Assembly (NCBI GenBank): GCA_002305925.1
Contig: DBRL01000003.1
Coordinates: 27,520 to 40,389 of the forward strand
Direction of reading: 5' to 3'
From: Candidatus Peregrinibacteria bacterium UBA1369
Lineage (GTDB): Bacteria > Patescibacteriota > Gracilibacteria > UBA1369
Length of the DNA stretch: 12,870 nucleotides
This document shows positions 1 to 7,104 of this stretch, piece by piece; the first letter of the stretch is position 1, and each line of letters begins with the position of its first letter. Below the pieces are notes generated by a model. The model ran no database searches and was not told the DNA's origin. It was given only the letters and a program-made list of their open reading frames with translations. A program made the translations under genes and the position numbers.

Positions 1-1213
1 CGGTCTGACGGGCGAGAGCTTCCTGCAGCCAGGACTGTCCGGGACTGTTGGGAGTGGTGGCGATAGCGGTGGGAAGTGCCGGCTGGGTCGGAATTTCTTC
101 GTTGGAAGATGCTGCAGAGAGTCCGCTGTTCTGTGTATCGTTCAATTCCGCAGCCGGAAGAGCGGGTTGTGCCTCGTTCCTAATGCCGGAAGTCGAGACC
201 GTCTGAGCTTCCGGGGCGACGGCGGGCTGCGTAGTGTGAAATTTGCTGGGATATCCGCCCAGATAGGCGCGCCGCTTTCTGTTGACCCGTACGTCGACCT
301 GTGCCGGCGGACTGTACATACTGGTGAGTTCAACGGTCTGAATCGGGTATGGCATTTCGAAGTTGGCCTCATTGTAGGCCTCGGTCAGCATCATGATCAC
401 ATCGTTTTTGACCTGCAGCATTTTTCCTCCCTTGCTGTCGATCCAGACTTTGATTTTGAACAGTACCTCAAAATCTCCCCATTCATAAAAAATCACCTTG
501 GGAGCAGGTTTTGGGATAATGCCGGGAATATTCTTGAGCGTGGCCAGAGTAATTTCCATAACCTTGCGCAGATCGTCGTCATAACCGCATCCCATAATAA
601 ATTCAAGTCTTCTGGTGGGATTGCTGGTTTTGCTGATAACCTTGTTTTTGAGCAATGCTGAATTGGGAATAATCACCTTGGTGCCGTCAAAAGCTTTGAT
701 GATGGTAGCCCTGGTCTGAATTTCCTCAATCCTTCCGGTGGTGCCGTTGACGGAGATGACGTCGCCAATGGTGTAATGGCGGGAAGCCAGAATAAACATA
801 CCCGAAATGAGGTTCATAATCACATCCTGCAGAGCGAAACCAAGACCGAAGGCGCCGGCAGCCACGATAGGCTTCAGGTCGATTCCGACAATGCTGAGGG
901 CGATGGTGAATCCAATGACCAAGACTAAGATATAGGCTGATCTGGAAGCTACTATCTGAACCTCCTTATGTTCCTCGGCTATGCCCTGCTGAGCAAGTTT
1001 CCCCTCGATGGAACGACGGGCCATCACGGCGAGCGCATAACTGAGAATTGCGACGATAATTGCCGCGAACCAGAGCGGGATCTGGGCAAAGAAATTGGAG
1101 ACCAGCTTGCCAAATTCATCCGCCGTTCCGGAAGCAACCTGCTGCACGGCGCCGGTAGCGGCCACCTGGGCCCTGGCTGCGGATATTGCAAAGATTTCGT
1201 TGAACAGGGACAT
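1..1213 (-). CDS. MscS-family mechanosensitive ion channel, C-terminus cut by the window edge
   Basis: The reverse frame is open from ATG at 1213 to position 2 (404 residues seen). It encodes an MscS-type channel, a family that opens under membrane tension to release solutes during osmotic downshock. An N-terminal helix lies at about residues 44-64 and another at 92-110. The pore-lining TM3 and hinge follow at about 113-143, with the Ala/Gly-rich stretch IVAAGAFGLGFALQD typical of the family. The beta domain comes next, with DVISVNGTTGRIEEI (151-165) and the signature DGTKVIIPN (176-184). After the alpha/beta vestibule, residues from about 299 to the edge form a Pro/Ser/Thr/Ala/Gln-rich tail of at least 100 residues, probably disordered and cytoplasmic. 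An in-frame ATG at 1234 would add seven residues. I prefer 1213 because the predicted promoter places the transcript start near 1231. No Shine-Dalgarno is visible. The gene diverges from the slipin gene. Family assignment is secure; the ion specificity and true C-terminus are unknown. Confidence 0.9.
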   Translation of the reverse strand, partial: MSLFNEIFAISAARAQVAATGAVQQVASGTADEFGKLVSNFFAQIPLWFAAIIVAILSYALAVMARRSIEGKLAQQGIAEEHKEVQIVASRSAYILVLVIGFTIALSIVGIDLKPIVAAGAFGLGFALQDVIMNLISGMFILASRHYTIGDVISVNGTTGRIEEIQTRATIIKAFDGTKVIIPNSALLKNKVISKTSNPTRRLEFIMGCGYDDDLRKVMEITLATLKNIPGIIPKPAPKVIFYEWGDFEVLFKIKVWIDSKGGKMLQVKNDVIMMLTEAYNEANFEMPYPIQTVELTSMYSPPAQVDVRVNRKRRAYLGGYPSKFHTTQPAVAPEAQTVSTSGIRNEAQPALPAAELNDTQNSGLSAASSNEEIPTQPALPTAIATTPNSPGQSWLQEALARQT

Positions 1214-1237
1214 TTTTGGGGTTCGGTTAATCATTAA

Positions 1238-1266
1238 ATTATACCAAAAAACCGCCCATCCATCAA
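1238..1266 (-). promoter_or_regulatory. Promoter of the MscS gene
   Basis: Read on the minus strand, TTGATG (1261-1266) is separated by 17 bp from a perfect TATAAT (1238-1243). The expected transcript start is near 1231, giving a leader of about 18 nt before the ATG at 1213, with no Shine-Dalgarno. Sigma-70-type spacing and a consensus -10 make this one of the better promoter calls in the window. Confidence 0.65.
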
Positions 1267-1282
1267 CTGCTTATATTTGGAA

Positions 1283-1290
1283 AAGCGCTT
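1283..1290. promoter_or_regulatory. Palindrome between divergent promoters
   Basis: AAGCGCTT is a perfect 8-bp palindrome lying between the two outward-facing -35 boxes (1261-1266 and 1298-1303). Its core resembles the centre of LacI/CcpA-family operators, but flanking symmetry is lost immediately outside the 8 bp. A shared regulator of the MscS and slipin genes is possible; the evidence is position and symmetry only. Confidence 0.25.
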
Positions 1291-1297
1291 CAATAAG

Positions 1298-1326
1298 TTA
1301 ATAATCAGCAAAGATTATTTTATAAT
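1298..1326 (+). promoter_or_regulatory. Promoter of the slipin gene, near-leaderless
   Basis: TTAATA (1298-1303), a 17-bp spacer and a perfect TATAAT (1321-1326). The ATG begins only 10 nt after the end of the -10 box, so transcription starting at the usual distance gives a leader of about 0-4 nt. The message is probably leaderless or nearly so. Confidence 0.6.
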
Positions 1327-1335
1327 ATTACTTTT

Positions 1336-2091
1336 ATGGAAATTACTCTGATAGTGGTGGGGGTAATTCTGGTCTTGTCGTTCATCAGGCAGGTAAATCA
1401 ATATGAGCGCGGCATCGTGCTGACCATGGGACGCTATACCTCGACCAAACAACCCGGCTGGAGACTGATTATTCCGGTCTTTCAATCGATGCAGAAAGTG
1501 GATATCCGTATCAAGGCCGTGGACGTACCCGAGCAGGAAGCCATTACCAAGGACAACATTCCAGTCGGCATCAACGCGGTGATCTATTACCGTGTGATGG
1601 ACCCTCAGAGAGCGATTCTGGACGTGGAGAATTTCTACTATGCAGTCAGCCAGCTGGCCCAGATCACGATGAGAAACATCGTCGGTGAAGTGACGCTGGA
1701 AGAATTACTGCGCGACCGTAATTCCATCTCGGAAAAAATTCAACAGATCGTAGACGAGGCCACCGACCCCTGGGGCATCAAGGTCAATGACGTCGATCTG
1801 AAAGACATCATCATCCCGCAGGATCTGAAGAGAACGATTTCCAAGGTGGCCGAGGCCGAGCGTGAAAGAAAAGCCGCCATCATCCGCGCCGAGGGTGAAG
1901 TGGTTGCCGCCAAGAGCATTACCGAGGCCGCCGAAATGATGGCCAAGACACCGGGAGCACTGCACATGAGGACACTGCAGTCGATCAACGATATTTCCTC
2001 CGACCAGTCCAATACGACCATCTGGATGATGCCAATCGAAATACTGCGGGCGGTGGAAGAAACTACGTCCTTTCTGAAGAACAAGAAATAG
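1336..2091 (+). CDS. Slipin / stomatin-like SPFH-domain membrane protein
   Basis: A 251-residue prokaryotic slipin. Residues 1-17 form an N-terminal hydrophobic anchor, followed at once by the family's typical QVNQYERGIVLTMGRY. The SPFH (band 7) domain covers roughly 18-180 and includes PGWRLIIPVFQ, KVDIRIKAVDVPEQEAITKD and the segment DPWGIKVNDVDLKDIIIPQ. An Ala/Glu-rich coiled-coil region (about 170-205, containing AEAERERKAAIIRAEGE) is the usual oligomerisation segment. Slipins assemble into large membrane-bound rings and are thought to organise membrane microdomains or work with membrane proteases. Most bacterial slipin genes sit next to an NfeD partner; none is seen here, as the next gene is convergent. 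The ATG at 1336 is chosen because it directly precedes the anchor and sits just after a consensus -10. Family assignment is strong; the cellular role is unknown. Confidence 0.92.
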   Translation: MEITLIVVGVILVLSFIRQVNQYERGIVLTMGRYTSTKQPGWRLIIPVFQSMQKVDIRIKAVDVPEQEAITKDNIPVGINAVIYYRVMDPQRAILDVENFYYAVSQLAQITMRNIVGEVTLEELLRDRNSISEKIQQIVDEATDPWGIKVNDVDLKDIIIPQDLKRTISKVAEAERERKAAIIRAEGEVVAAKSITEAAEMMAKTPGALHMRTLQSINDISSDQSNTTIWMMPIEILRAVEETTSFLKNKK

Positions 2092-2103
2092 CATCACAAA
2101 ATG

Positions 2104-2136
2104 AAAGAGGCCGCCGTCAGAGACGGCGGCCTCTTT
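2104..2136. terminator. Bidirectional rho-independent terminator
   Basis: A perfect 15-bp stem, AAAGAGGCCGCCGTC (2104-2118) with its complement at 2122-2136, has a 3-nt loop AGA. The A run on the left arm and the T run on the right (2134-2137) give a U-tract in either direction. It sits 12 bp after the slipin stop and 31 bp from the stop of the convergent membrane-protein gene, exactly where a shared terminator is expected. Confidence 0.88.
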
Positions 2137-2167
2137 TCGATAACCTTTAGTGCGGGCATGAGAATAA

Positions 2168-3076
2168 TCAGCTCTTGAAGAAATCGCCGCCGGTTTTGTC
2201 TTCCGGCAATTCTTTTTCCTCCTCCTCAACTTCCTCCTGAACTCCGGCGTATTCGCTGCCATAGCTGGTGGCGGAAGCCAGAAAATCATTGCCCCAGTTG
2301 AGGTAATACCAATAATAAATCATGGCCAGTGCCGCCTGGAAAAAGCCGATTGAGGCCCAGGTAACGGGCAGTGCGGCAAAGAGCAGGACAGTGGCGCTCT
2401 TGAGCATCTGAAAGAGAAAGAGATTGACGGCGGTGGCGATCAGAACGCCGATCACCGATGTGTAGACGCCCAACAGCGGATATTTTTCATCGTTGAGTAT
2501 TTCCATGATCAGGGCGCTGGAGAGACAGACCATGACAATCTGCAGCCCGGCGGCGTAGGCGGTAAATTCCAGGCTGGCGGTGGAAGTACTCAGATATATC
2601 GGCGCGGTAAAGGCAAAGATAATCAGGTTGACGATGAATGTCTGATAGGTGGCCGTGACCATGCGCGGGTAGCGAACCCTTTCCGTGTAGGAGAGCAGCC
2701 AGGGAGTAATCATGCTGGTAATCAGCGAGGTGGCGAAAATCATCGCCATCAGGATAACGATAAAAATCGGATTGATCTGGTCAGAAGTGGCATCAGCGGG
2801 GCTGAGCACGGGTTGCAGAACCGAAGCACTGGCCAGAAAGATAATCAGCAGGACCAGTGAGCCGAAAATCCCTCCCACCAAACCCAGAAAAGTCTTGGCG
2901 AAGAGGGTAAACAATGAGACTTGCCGCGGGCCGTAAATCTCGGGAGCGGCCTGGGGCTGCTGTTCAGTATAGCCGGGCTGGGCCTGTTCGAACTGCGCCT
3001 GGCTTGGCTGAAGCTGCCCGTCTGGATCGGGCTGGGGCTGATATTGAGGCTGTTGGTTTTGGTTGTTTTCTGGCAT
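2168..3076 (-). CDS. Six-helix membrane protein with Pro/Gln-rich N-terminus, function unknown
   Basis: A 302-residue protein I do not recognise. Residues 1-50 are hydrophilic and dominated by Gln, Pro and Asn, probably disordered. Six hydrophobic helices follow at about 62-88, 102-127, 142-163, 172-192, 201-223 and 228-256. The end (278-294) is strongly acidic, with a run of glutamates. The architecture resembles a small polytopic integral membrane protein of the Yip1/DUF type, but no diagnostic motif was identified. It follows lspA: the ATG at 3076 lies 5 nt after the lspA TGA, while an alternative in-frame TTG at 3085 would overlap that stop. I choose the ATG because no Shine-Dalgarno favours the TTG. 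The two genes very probably share a transcript that ends at the 2104-2136 hairpin. Confidence 0.8.
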   Translation of the reverse strand: MPENNQNQQPQYQPQPDPDGQLQPSQAQFEQAQPGYTEQQPQAAPEIYGPRQVSLFTLFAKTFLGLVGGIFGSLVLLIIFLASASVLQPVLSPADATSDQINPIFIVILMAMIFATSLITSMITPWLLSYTERVRYPRMVTATYQTFIVNLIIFAFTAPIYLSTSTASLEFTAYAAGLQIVMVCLSSALIMEILNDEKYPLLGVYTSVIGVLIATAVNLFLFQMLKSATVLLFAALPVTWASIGFFQAALAMIYYWYYLNWGNDFLASATSYGSEYAGVQEEVEEEEKELPEDKTGGDFFKS

Positions 3077-3081
3077 GGGTT

Positions 3082-3549
3082 TCAAGTTGGTCTTTTTATT
3101 TTATCATAAAACAGCACGATAAGAAAGATTGATACCGTAATGTAGGCGTCGGCCAGATTGAAGACGGGGAAACTCCCGACAGAAATGAAATCAACCACAT
3201 AGCCGAGGCGCAAACGGTCAATCAGATTGCCCACCGCTCCGGCCGCCAGCAGCGCCAACGGAACAATGGCCAGCCAACGGTTAAGATTGAGATGGCGCAG
3301 CAGGTACCAGACGATGGCCCCGAAAAGCAGCAGATTAAGCGTAATCAGTATGGGAAAGGGCAAAGCGATGCTGAAAGCGATACCGCTGTTTTTCTCCAGT
3401 TGCAGGCGGAAAACCCCTGGGATAATCTCCAGTGGAGCAGTAAGATATTGTGACAGAAGCCATTTGGACAACTGGTCCAAAATGAGGCCATCGAGAAAAA
3501 AGGAAAATAGAAAGACTGTTTTTTTGTTGAAAGTGACAGGTTGATTCAT
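3082..3549 (-). CDS. lspA: Lipoprotein signal peptidase (signal peptidase II)
   Basis: A 155-residue polytopic aspartyl protease that removes signal peptides from diacylated prolipoproteins in the membrane. The family blocks are present in order: DQLSKW (25-30), EKNSGIAFS (52-60), AGAVGNLIDRLRLGYVVDF (103-121) and FNLADAYI (130-137). The conserved aspartates are D111, D120 and D134; D120 and D134 match the catalytic pair of the family. Four hydrophobic helices are visible, and the length is normal. The open frame continues upstream to 3771, but that part lies opposite ftsW and has no LspA character. The ATG at 3549 (or the one two codons earlier, at 3555) gives the normal N-terminus. The gene diverges from ftsW and is followed after 5 nt by the unknown membrane-protein gene. 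No lipoprotein gene is visible nearby. Confidence 0.95.
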   Translation of the reverse strand: MNQPVTFNKKTVFLFSFFLDGLILDQLSKWLLSQYLTAPLEIIPGVFRLQLEKNSGIAFSIALPFPILITLNLLLFGAIVWYLLRHLNLNRWLAIVPLALLAAGAVGNLIDRLRLGYVVDFISVGSFPVFNLADAYITVSIFLIVLFYDKIKRPT

Positions 3550-3555
3550 GGCCAT

Positions 3556-3585
3556 AAAATAGCAGATAGAAAACCCTCCGTACAA
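3556..3585 (-). promoter_or_regulatory. Candidate lspA promoter
   Basis: On the minus strand, TTGTAC (3580-3585) is separated by 18 bp from TATTTT (3556-3561), which has an extended TGC in front of it. The predicted transcript start, 7 nt downstream, coincides with the ATG at 3549, suggesting a leaderless message. The -35 match is weak. Confidence 0.4.
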
Positions 3586-3595
3586 GCGCAGTTGA

Positions 3596-3624
3596 TTGCT
3601 TTTGCGGGGCTCTTTTGCTAGTAT
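3596..3624 (+). promoter_or_regulatory. Candidate promoter of the ftsW-murG cluster
   Basis: TTGCTT (3596-3601), a 17-bp spacer and TAGTAT (3619-3624), the latter preceded by the extended -10 element TGC. The predicted start near 3631 gives a leader of about 19 nt to the ATG at 3650. Both boxes are imperfect, so this is tentative. Confidence 0.35.
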
Positions 3625-3649
3625 GCGGTCGCTTTTTATTCCCGTATCA

Positions 3650-4882
3650 ATGGTGCCGGCCAGAATTAAAAGAAAAGTCAGGGATATGACCGGCGGCAGA
3701 AAAGTCGACGGGGTGCTGCTGATCACGGTGATTGTCCTGCTGATTTTTGGGCTGGTGATGATCACCAGCATTGGAGTGCCAAAATCGATTCAACTGTCCG
3801 CTCCCAATGTGCTCTATCCAAATTGCGAAGATGCCGGCGTAGACTGCTATCTGCTCTTTCGCAACCACCTGATCAGGCTGATCGCGGGTTTTGTGCTGAT
3901 GGTCGCGATGGCAAAGATCAATTATCAATTCTGGAAGAAAACAGCTCCGTTCTGGTTTGTCGCCACACTGCTGATTCTTTTTGTGGTACTGTTTTTGGGC
4001 TCCAGGTACACCACTTTCGCCCGTTCCTGGCTGGTGCTGTTCAACACCTCTTTTCAGCCAACAGAGCTGGCCAAACTGTTTCTAATCTTTTATCTGGCCA
4101 GCTGGATGGAGAAAAAGCGGGACAGCATCAGGTCTTTTCAAAACGGTTTTCTGCCCTTTGTCGTCATTGTAGGAGCATTGGCCCTACCGATCATTTTGCA
4201 GCCGGATTTGGGCAGCACACTGGTAATAGCAATGATTGCCACCTCGATGTTTTTCGTGGGGGGAGCCCGCGCCAGGCACATACTGCTGGGGGTGCTGGTG
4301 GTGGCGGTGGCGGCCACCGTACTGCTGGCCAATCTGCCGCATTTGCGAGACCGTTTCACTGCCTTTATGTCAAGCGATGTCAGTTGCAGGGAAGACTACT
4401 GCTGGCAATCCGAACAGTCGAAGATTGCGGTCGGCAGTGGCGGTCTGTGGGGGAAAGGCCTGACCCAGGGGGTGCAAAAGTCCTATTGGCTGCCCCAGGC
4501 CACTGATGATTTTATTTTTGCCGCTTCGGCCGAAGAACTGGGCTTCCTGCGTATTTCATTGCTGGTTTTGGCTTTCACACTGATCGGCTGGCGGGGCTAT
4601 CGTATAGCCAGGGGTGCGGAAAACCGTTTTGTGCAGATAACAGCTATTGGACTGACCGCCTGGATCGTCTTCCAGGCCTTCATCAACATCGCCGTCAACA
4701 TTGCGCTGATGCCGGTGACAGGTATCACTCTGCCCTTCATCAGCTATGGCGGTTCCTCGCTGATTTCCGTTTTGCTGGCAACCGGAGTACTATTGCAATT
4801 GTCTAAACATTCCGATTATGAAAATAATCGTGGCGGGCGGGGGCACCGGCGGACATATTACTCCGAATATCGCAATTCTTGA
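3650..4882 (+). CDS. ftsW: Septal peptidoglycan polymerase FtsW (SEDS family)
   Basis: A 410-residue SEDS glycosyltransferase that polymerises lipid II during division. Family features are clear: TM1 with LLIFGLVMITSIG, the block TSFQPTELAKLFLIFYLASWM, the QPDLGSTLVIA segment, the long outer loop with IAVGSGGLWGKGLTQGVQKSYWLPQATDDFIFAASAEELGF, and the C-terminal INIAVNIALMPVTGITLPFISYGGSSL. D287, just before FIF, matches the conserved loop aspartate; the usual LPE is LPQ here. The only four cysteines, C59/C66 and C246/C251, fall in predicted extracytoplasmic loops. Start choice is uncertain: in-frame TTG 3596, ATG 3650 and ATG 3686 all exist and none has a Shine-Dalgarno. ATG 3650 fits the predicted promoter. 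The last 65 nt overlap murG in another frame, giving a basic Arg/Tyr-rich tail. RodA is the main alternative; linkage to murG favours FtsW. Confidence 0.9.
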   Translation: MVPARIKRKVRDMTGGRKVDGVLLITVIVLLIFGLVMITSIGVPKSIQLSAPNVLYPNCEDAGVDCYLLFRNHLIRLIAGFVLMVAMAKINYQFWKKTAPFWFVATLLILFVVLFLGSRYTTFARSWLVLFNTSFQPTELAKLFLIFYLASWMEKKRDSIRSFQNGFLPFVVIVGALALPIILQPDLGSTLVIAMIATSMFFVGGARARHILLGVLVVAVAATVLLANLPHLRDRFTAFMSSDVSCREDYCWQSEQSKIAVGSGGLWGKGLTQGVQKSYWLPQATDDFIFAASAEELGFLRISLLVLAFTLIGWRGYRIARGAENRFVQITAIGLTAWIVFQAFINIAVNIALMPVTGITLPFISYGGSSLISVLLATGVLLQLSKHSDYENNRGGRGHRRTYYSEYRNS

Positions 4883-5939
4883 GCAGCTAAATTCCCTTGC
4901 CCGACAAAACAATTTTGATTTGAAGGTACTCTATCTCGGCTCAAGGCGGGGTATGGAGGCGACTCTGATTCCTGCCAAGGGCTGGTCTTTTCGGGCCATC
5001 AGCTGCGGTAAACTGCGGCGCTATTTCAGCTGGAGCAATTTTGCCGATTTTTTTCGCACCCTGGCCGGGATACTGCAAAGTCTATCTATTGTAGCAGCCT
5101 TCCGGCCGGATGTAATTTTCTGCAAAGGCGGCTATGTCAGCCTGCCGGTGGCCATTGCCGGTGGACTGCTGCGCCGGCCGGTAATTATTCACGAATCAGA
5201 CCTGGAAATGGGGTTGGCCAACCGTCTAGCGGCCCATTTCGCAAGGGTAATCTGTGTCTCCTTTCCCGAAACAGCCAAACAACTTCATCAAGACAAAAGG
5301 GTCGTGCTGACCGGCAATCCGGTGCGCCGCGAACTGCTGGAGGGCAATAAAGAGGCCGGCTATGCTTTTTGCGATTTCAAGCCGAACAAAAAAGTCCTGC
5401 TGGTAATGGGAGGCAGCCAGGGGGCCAGGTCGATCAACATAATGCTGAGAAACAATCTGGACAGGCTACTGGATCGGTACCAGGTGGTGCATATCTGCGG
5501 CAGGGGCAATGAAGAGGAAAAATGCATGCGTGAGGGCTACCTGCAGCTGGAATTTGTCGGAGATGAACTGAAGGACATCTATGCCATTACCGATCTGGCT
5601 ATTTCCAGGGCCGGAGCCAATTCACTGGCGGAGATTGCCGCGCTGGGACTGCCTGTATTGCTGATTCCACTGCTGGCCGGCAGCCGTGGGGATCAGGTTA
5701 AAAATGCCGCCTCGTTCGCCGAACGCCATGCAGCCTTGGTCTTTTCCGACTCGGAGGTTGCGGAAGATGGTTTTGACCTGCCCGGCAAATTACTTCTCCT
5801 GGAAGAAAAGGCCCGCGTACACCCCGGTTCACAATCGTCAGCGGGGGATCGACGGGGTCTGGAGGAAAGCCAAAAAGCCACCGAAACAATCGTAAAAATA
5901 ATTGCATCTTTTTCTCCACAGAATGACAAAAAAAGCTAA
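4818..5939 (+). CDS. murG: MurG, lipid I N-acetylglucosaminyltransferase
   Basis: A 373-residue GT28-family enzyme that transfers GlcNAc from UDP-GlcNAc to lipid I, forming lipid II on the inner face of the membrane. The N-terminal glycine-rich loop GGGTGGHITP (7-16) includes the conserved His13. Further signatures are FCKGGYVSLPVAIAG, PVIIHESDLEMGLANRL, VVLTGNPVRREL and LLVMGGSQGARSIN. The donor-binding block is SRAGANSLAEIAALGLPVLLIP, with conserved E272. The segment GDQVKNA takes the place of the usual DxQ..NA. The stretch from about 318 to 350 is poorly conserved, but the closing TETIVKIIA helix is normal. The ATG lies inside the 3' end of ftsW (65-nt overlap), so expression is probably coupled. 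The product supplies the substrate of its FtsW neighbour. No Shine-Dalgarno is seen. Confidence 0.96.
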   Translation: MKIIVAGGGTGGHITPNIAILEQLNSLARQNNFDLKVLYLGSRRGMEATLIPAKGWSFRAISCGKLRRYFSWSNFADFFRTLAGILQSLSIVAAFRPDVIFCKGGYVSLPVAIAGGLLRRPVIIHESDLEMGLANRLAAHFARVICVSFPETAKQLHQDKRVVLTGNPVRRELLEGNKEAGYAFCDFKPNKKVLLVMGGSQGARSINIMLRNNLDRLLDRYQVVHICGRGNEEEKCMREGYLQLEFVGDELKDIYAITDLAISRAGANSLAEIAALGLPVLLIPLLAGSRGDQVKNAASFAERHAALVFSDSEVAEDGFDLPGKLLLLEEKARVHPGSQSSAGDRRGLEESQKATETIVKIIASFSPQNDKKS

Positions 5940-7104
5940 AATTGGCGTCAACGGCTGGTTTTTTTGCAGGCCATTCACCGGCATCGGCCGCTATTGCATC
6001 AATGTTTTTTCGGAGCTGGCCCGCAGCTATCCCGACCTGGAATTCCATGTGGCCATTCCCGGCCGCCTGGATGAAGAAACGGATAAATCCCTGCGCTATC
6101 AGGATAATTTAAAATTTGAGCTTATTTCCGAAAACATGTCCCTGAAATCACTACACCCCGGGCTGTCCAAAGTGAACTGGGAAACTGCGAAACTAAAATC
6201 CTTTTTCCGCTCCAAGGGCGTCAATCTGGTTCATCTGCCCTATCCCGCCCTCTACCGACGCATCAAAGGAGTCCCCGTAGTGATGACCGTACACGATGCC
6301 ATACCCTGGACGGACGAGCGTTACCGGCGGAGGGGTCCGTTGAGTGCCTGGTACAACCATTTTTCCCTGCGCGGAGCAGAACAGGCCGATTTCCTGCTGA
6401 CGGTCTCCAACAGTTCAAAAGCCGATATCATGAGCCTGAAACGCTTTGATTATCGCAAACTGGAAGTGGTCTACAACGCCAGTGAATTCAACGATGTCCC
6501 GACCATGCCGGAAGAAAATACCAAACGATTGTTGGAAAAAATAGGGCTGAACCCCGATGACCAGTTTCTCTTTTATATGGGCGGTTTTGACGAGAGAAAA
6601 AATGTCGGCAGGCTGGTGGAGATATTTTTACAGGAAATCGCTCCGAAGAGTGAATTGAAGCTGGTGCTGGGTGGAGGAAAAGTTTTGGACAACAATCTAT
6701 TCCATGAAATTGAAACCCGCTCGCCCCACGTGGTGAGAACCGGCTTTCTGAGCAACGGTGAACTGATTATGCTCTACAGGCGGGCCTGGGCGTTTGTTTC
6801 CCTGACGACGCGCGAAGGTTTTGATCTTTCACTGCTGGAATCAATCACCCTGGGCTGTCCGGCGCTGGTCAGTGACATCGAGGTTCATCGGGAAATTGCT
6901 TCGGACGCTCCCCTTTTTCTGCCGCTTGGCGAAGACAACGCACGGATTGCCGAGAAAATTCTCTCTTTGTATAATGACACCGATGCCTATAGAAAATTGG
7001 AGGCGAAAACCATGGAATTTGCCCTCAGGGCCGCAGAAAAATACTCCTGGTCAAAAACCGCCCGCCAAATAGGTGAAATTTACCTTAAATTAATCCAATG
7101 CTAG
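5923..7104 (+). CDS. GT4-type glycosyltransferase (glycosyltransferase family 1 fold)
   Basis: A 393-residue GT-B glycosyltransferase. The N-terminal domain opens with KIGVNGWFFCRPFTGIGRY, where TGIGRY (19-24) is the usual Gly-rich acceptor-side loop. It continues with VPVVMTVHDAIPW and ADFLLTVSNSSKADIM, standard for the family. The C-terminal donor domain has FYMGGFDERKNVGRLVE and the EX7E motif at E298-E306 (EGFDLSLLE), followed by the sugar-nucleotide block SITLGCPALVSDIEVHREI. It probably transfers a sugar from a nucleotide donor to a surface glycan or lipid; donor and acceptor cannot be read from the sequence. The ATG at 5923 overlaps the last 17 nt of murG; an in-frame TTG at 5902 is less likely. 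Placement after ftsW and murG suggests an envelope role. Confidence 0.9.
   Translation: MTKKAKIGVNGWFFCRPFTGIGRYCINVFSELARSYPDLEFHVAIPGRLDEETDKSLRYQDNLKFELISENMSLKSLHPGLSKVNWETAKLKSFFRSKGVNLVHLPYPALYRRIKGVPVVMTVHDAIPWTDERYRRRGPLSAWYNHFSLRGAEQADFLLTVSNSSKADIMSLKRFDYRKLEVVYNASEFNDVPTMPEENTKRLLEKIGLNPDDQFLFYMGGFDERKNVGRLVEIFLQEIAPKSELKLVLGGGKVLDNNLFHEIETRSPHVVRTGFLSNGELIMLYRRAWAFVSLTTREGFDLSLLESITLGCPALVSDIEVHREIASDAPLFLPLGEDNARIAEKILSLYNDTDAYRKLEAKTMEFALRAAEKYSWSKTARQIGEIYLKLIQC

Noticed and set aside
321..335. GGTGAGTT half-site inside the MscS gene
   Set aside because: It is in the middle of a conserved coding stretch, has no mirrored ACTCACC partner and no promoter.
167..661. 164-residue plus-strand frame opposite the MscS gene
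   Set aside because: It is antisense to a well-conserved MscS coding region and its translation has no recognisable family features.
1705..2289. 194-residue minus-strand frame crossing the slipin 3' end and the terminator
   Set aside because: It runs through the strong bidirectional hairpin and is antisense to the conserved SPFH domain; a shadow frame.
3550..3771. N-terminal extension of the lspA frame up to 3771
   Set aside because: The extra 74 residues lie opposite the 5' part of ftsW, have no LspA similarity, and the normal LspA N-terminus begins at 3549.
5760..5900. Possible frameshift near the 3' end of murG
   Set aside because: Residues about 318-350 look unlike typical MurG, but neither other forward frame restores the family pattern and the closing TETIVKIIA helix is in frame. 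Treated as divergence.
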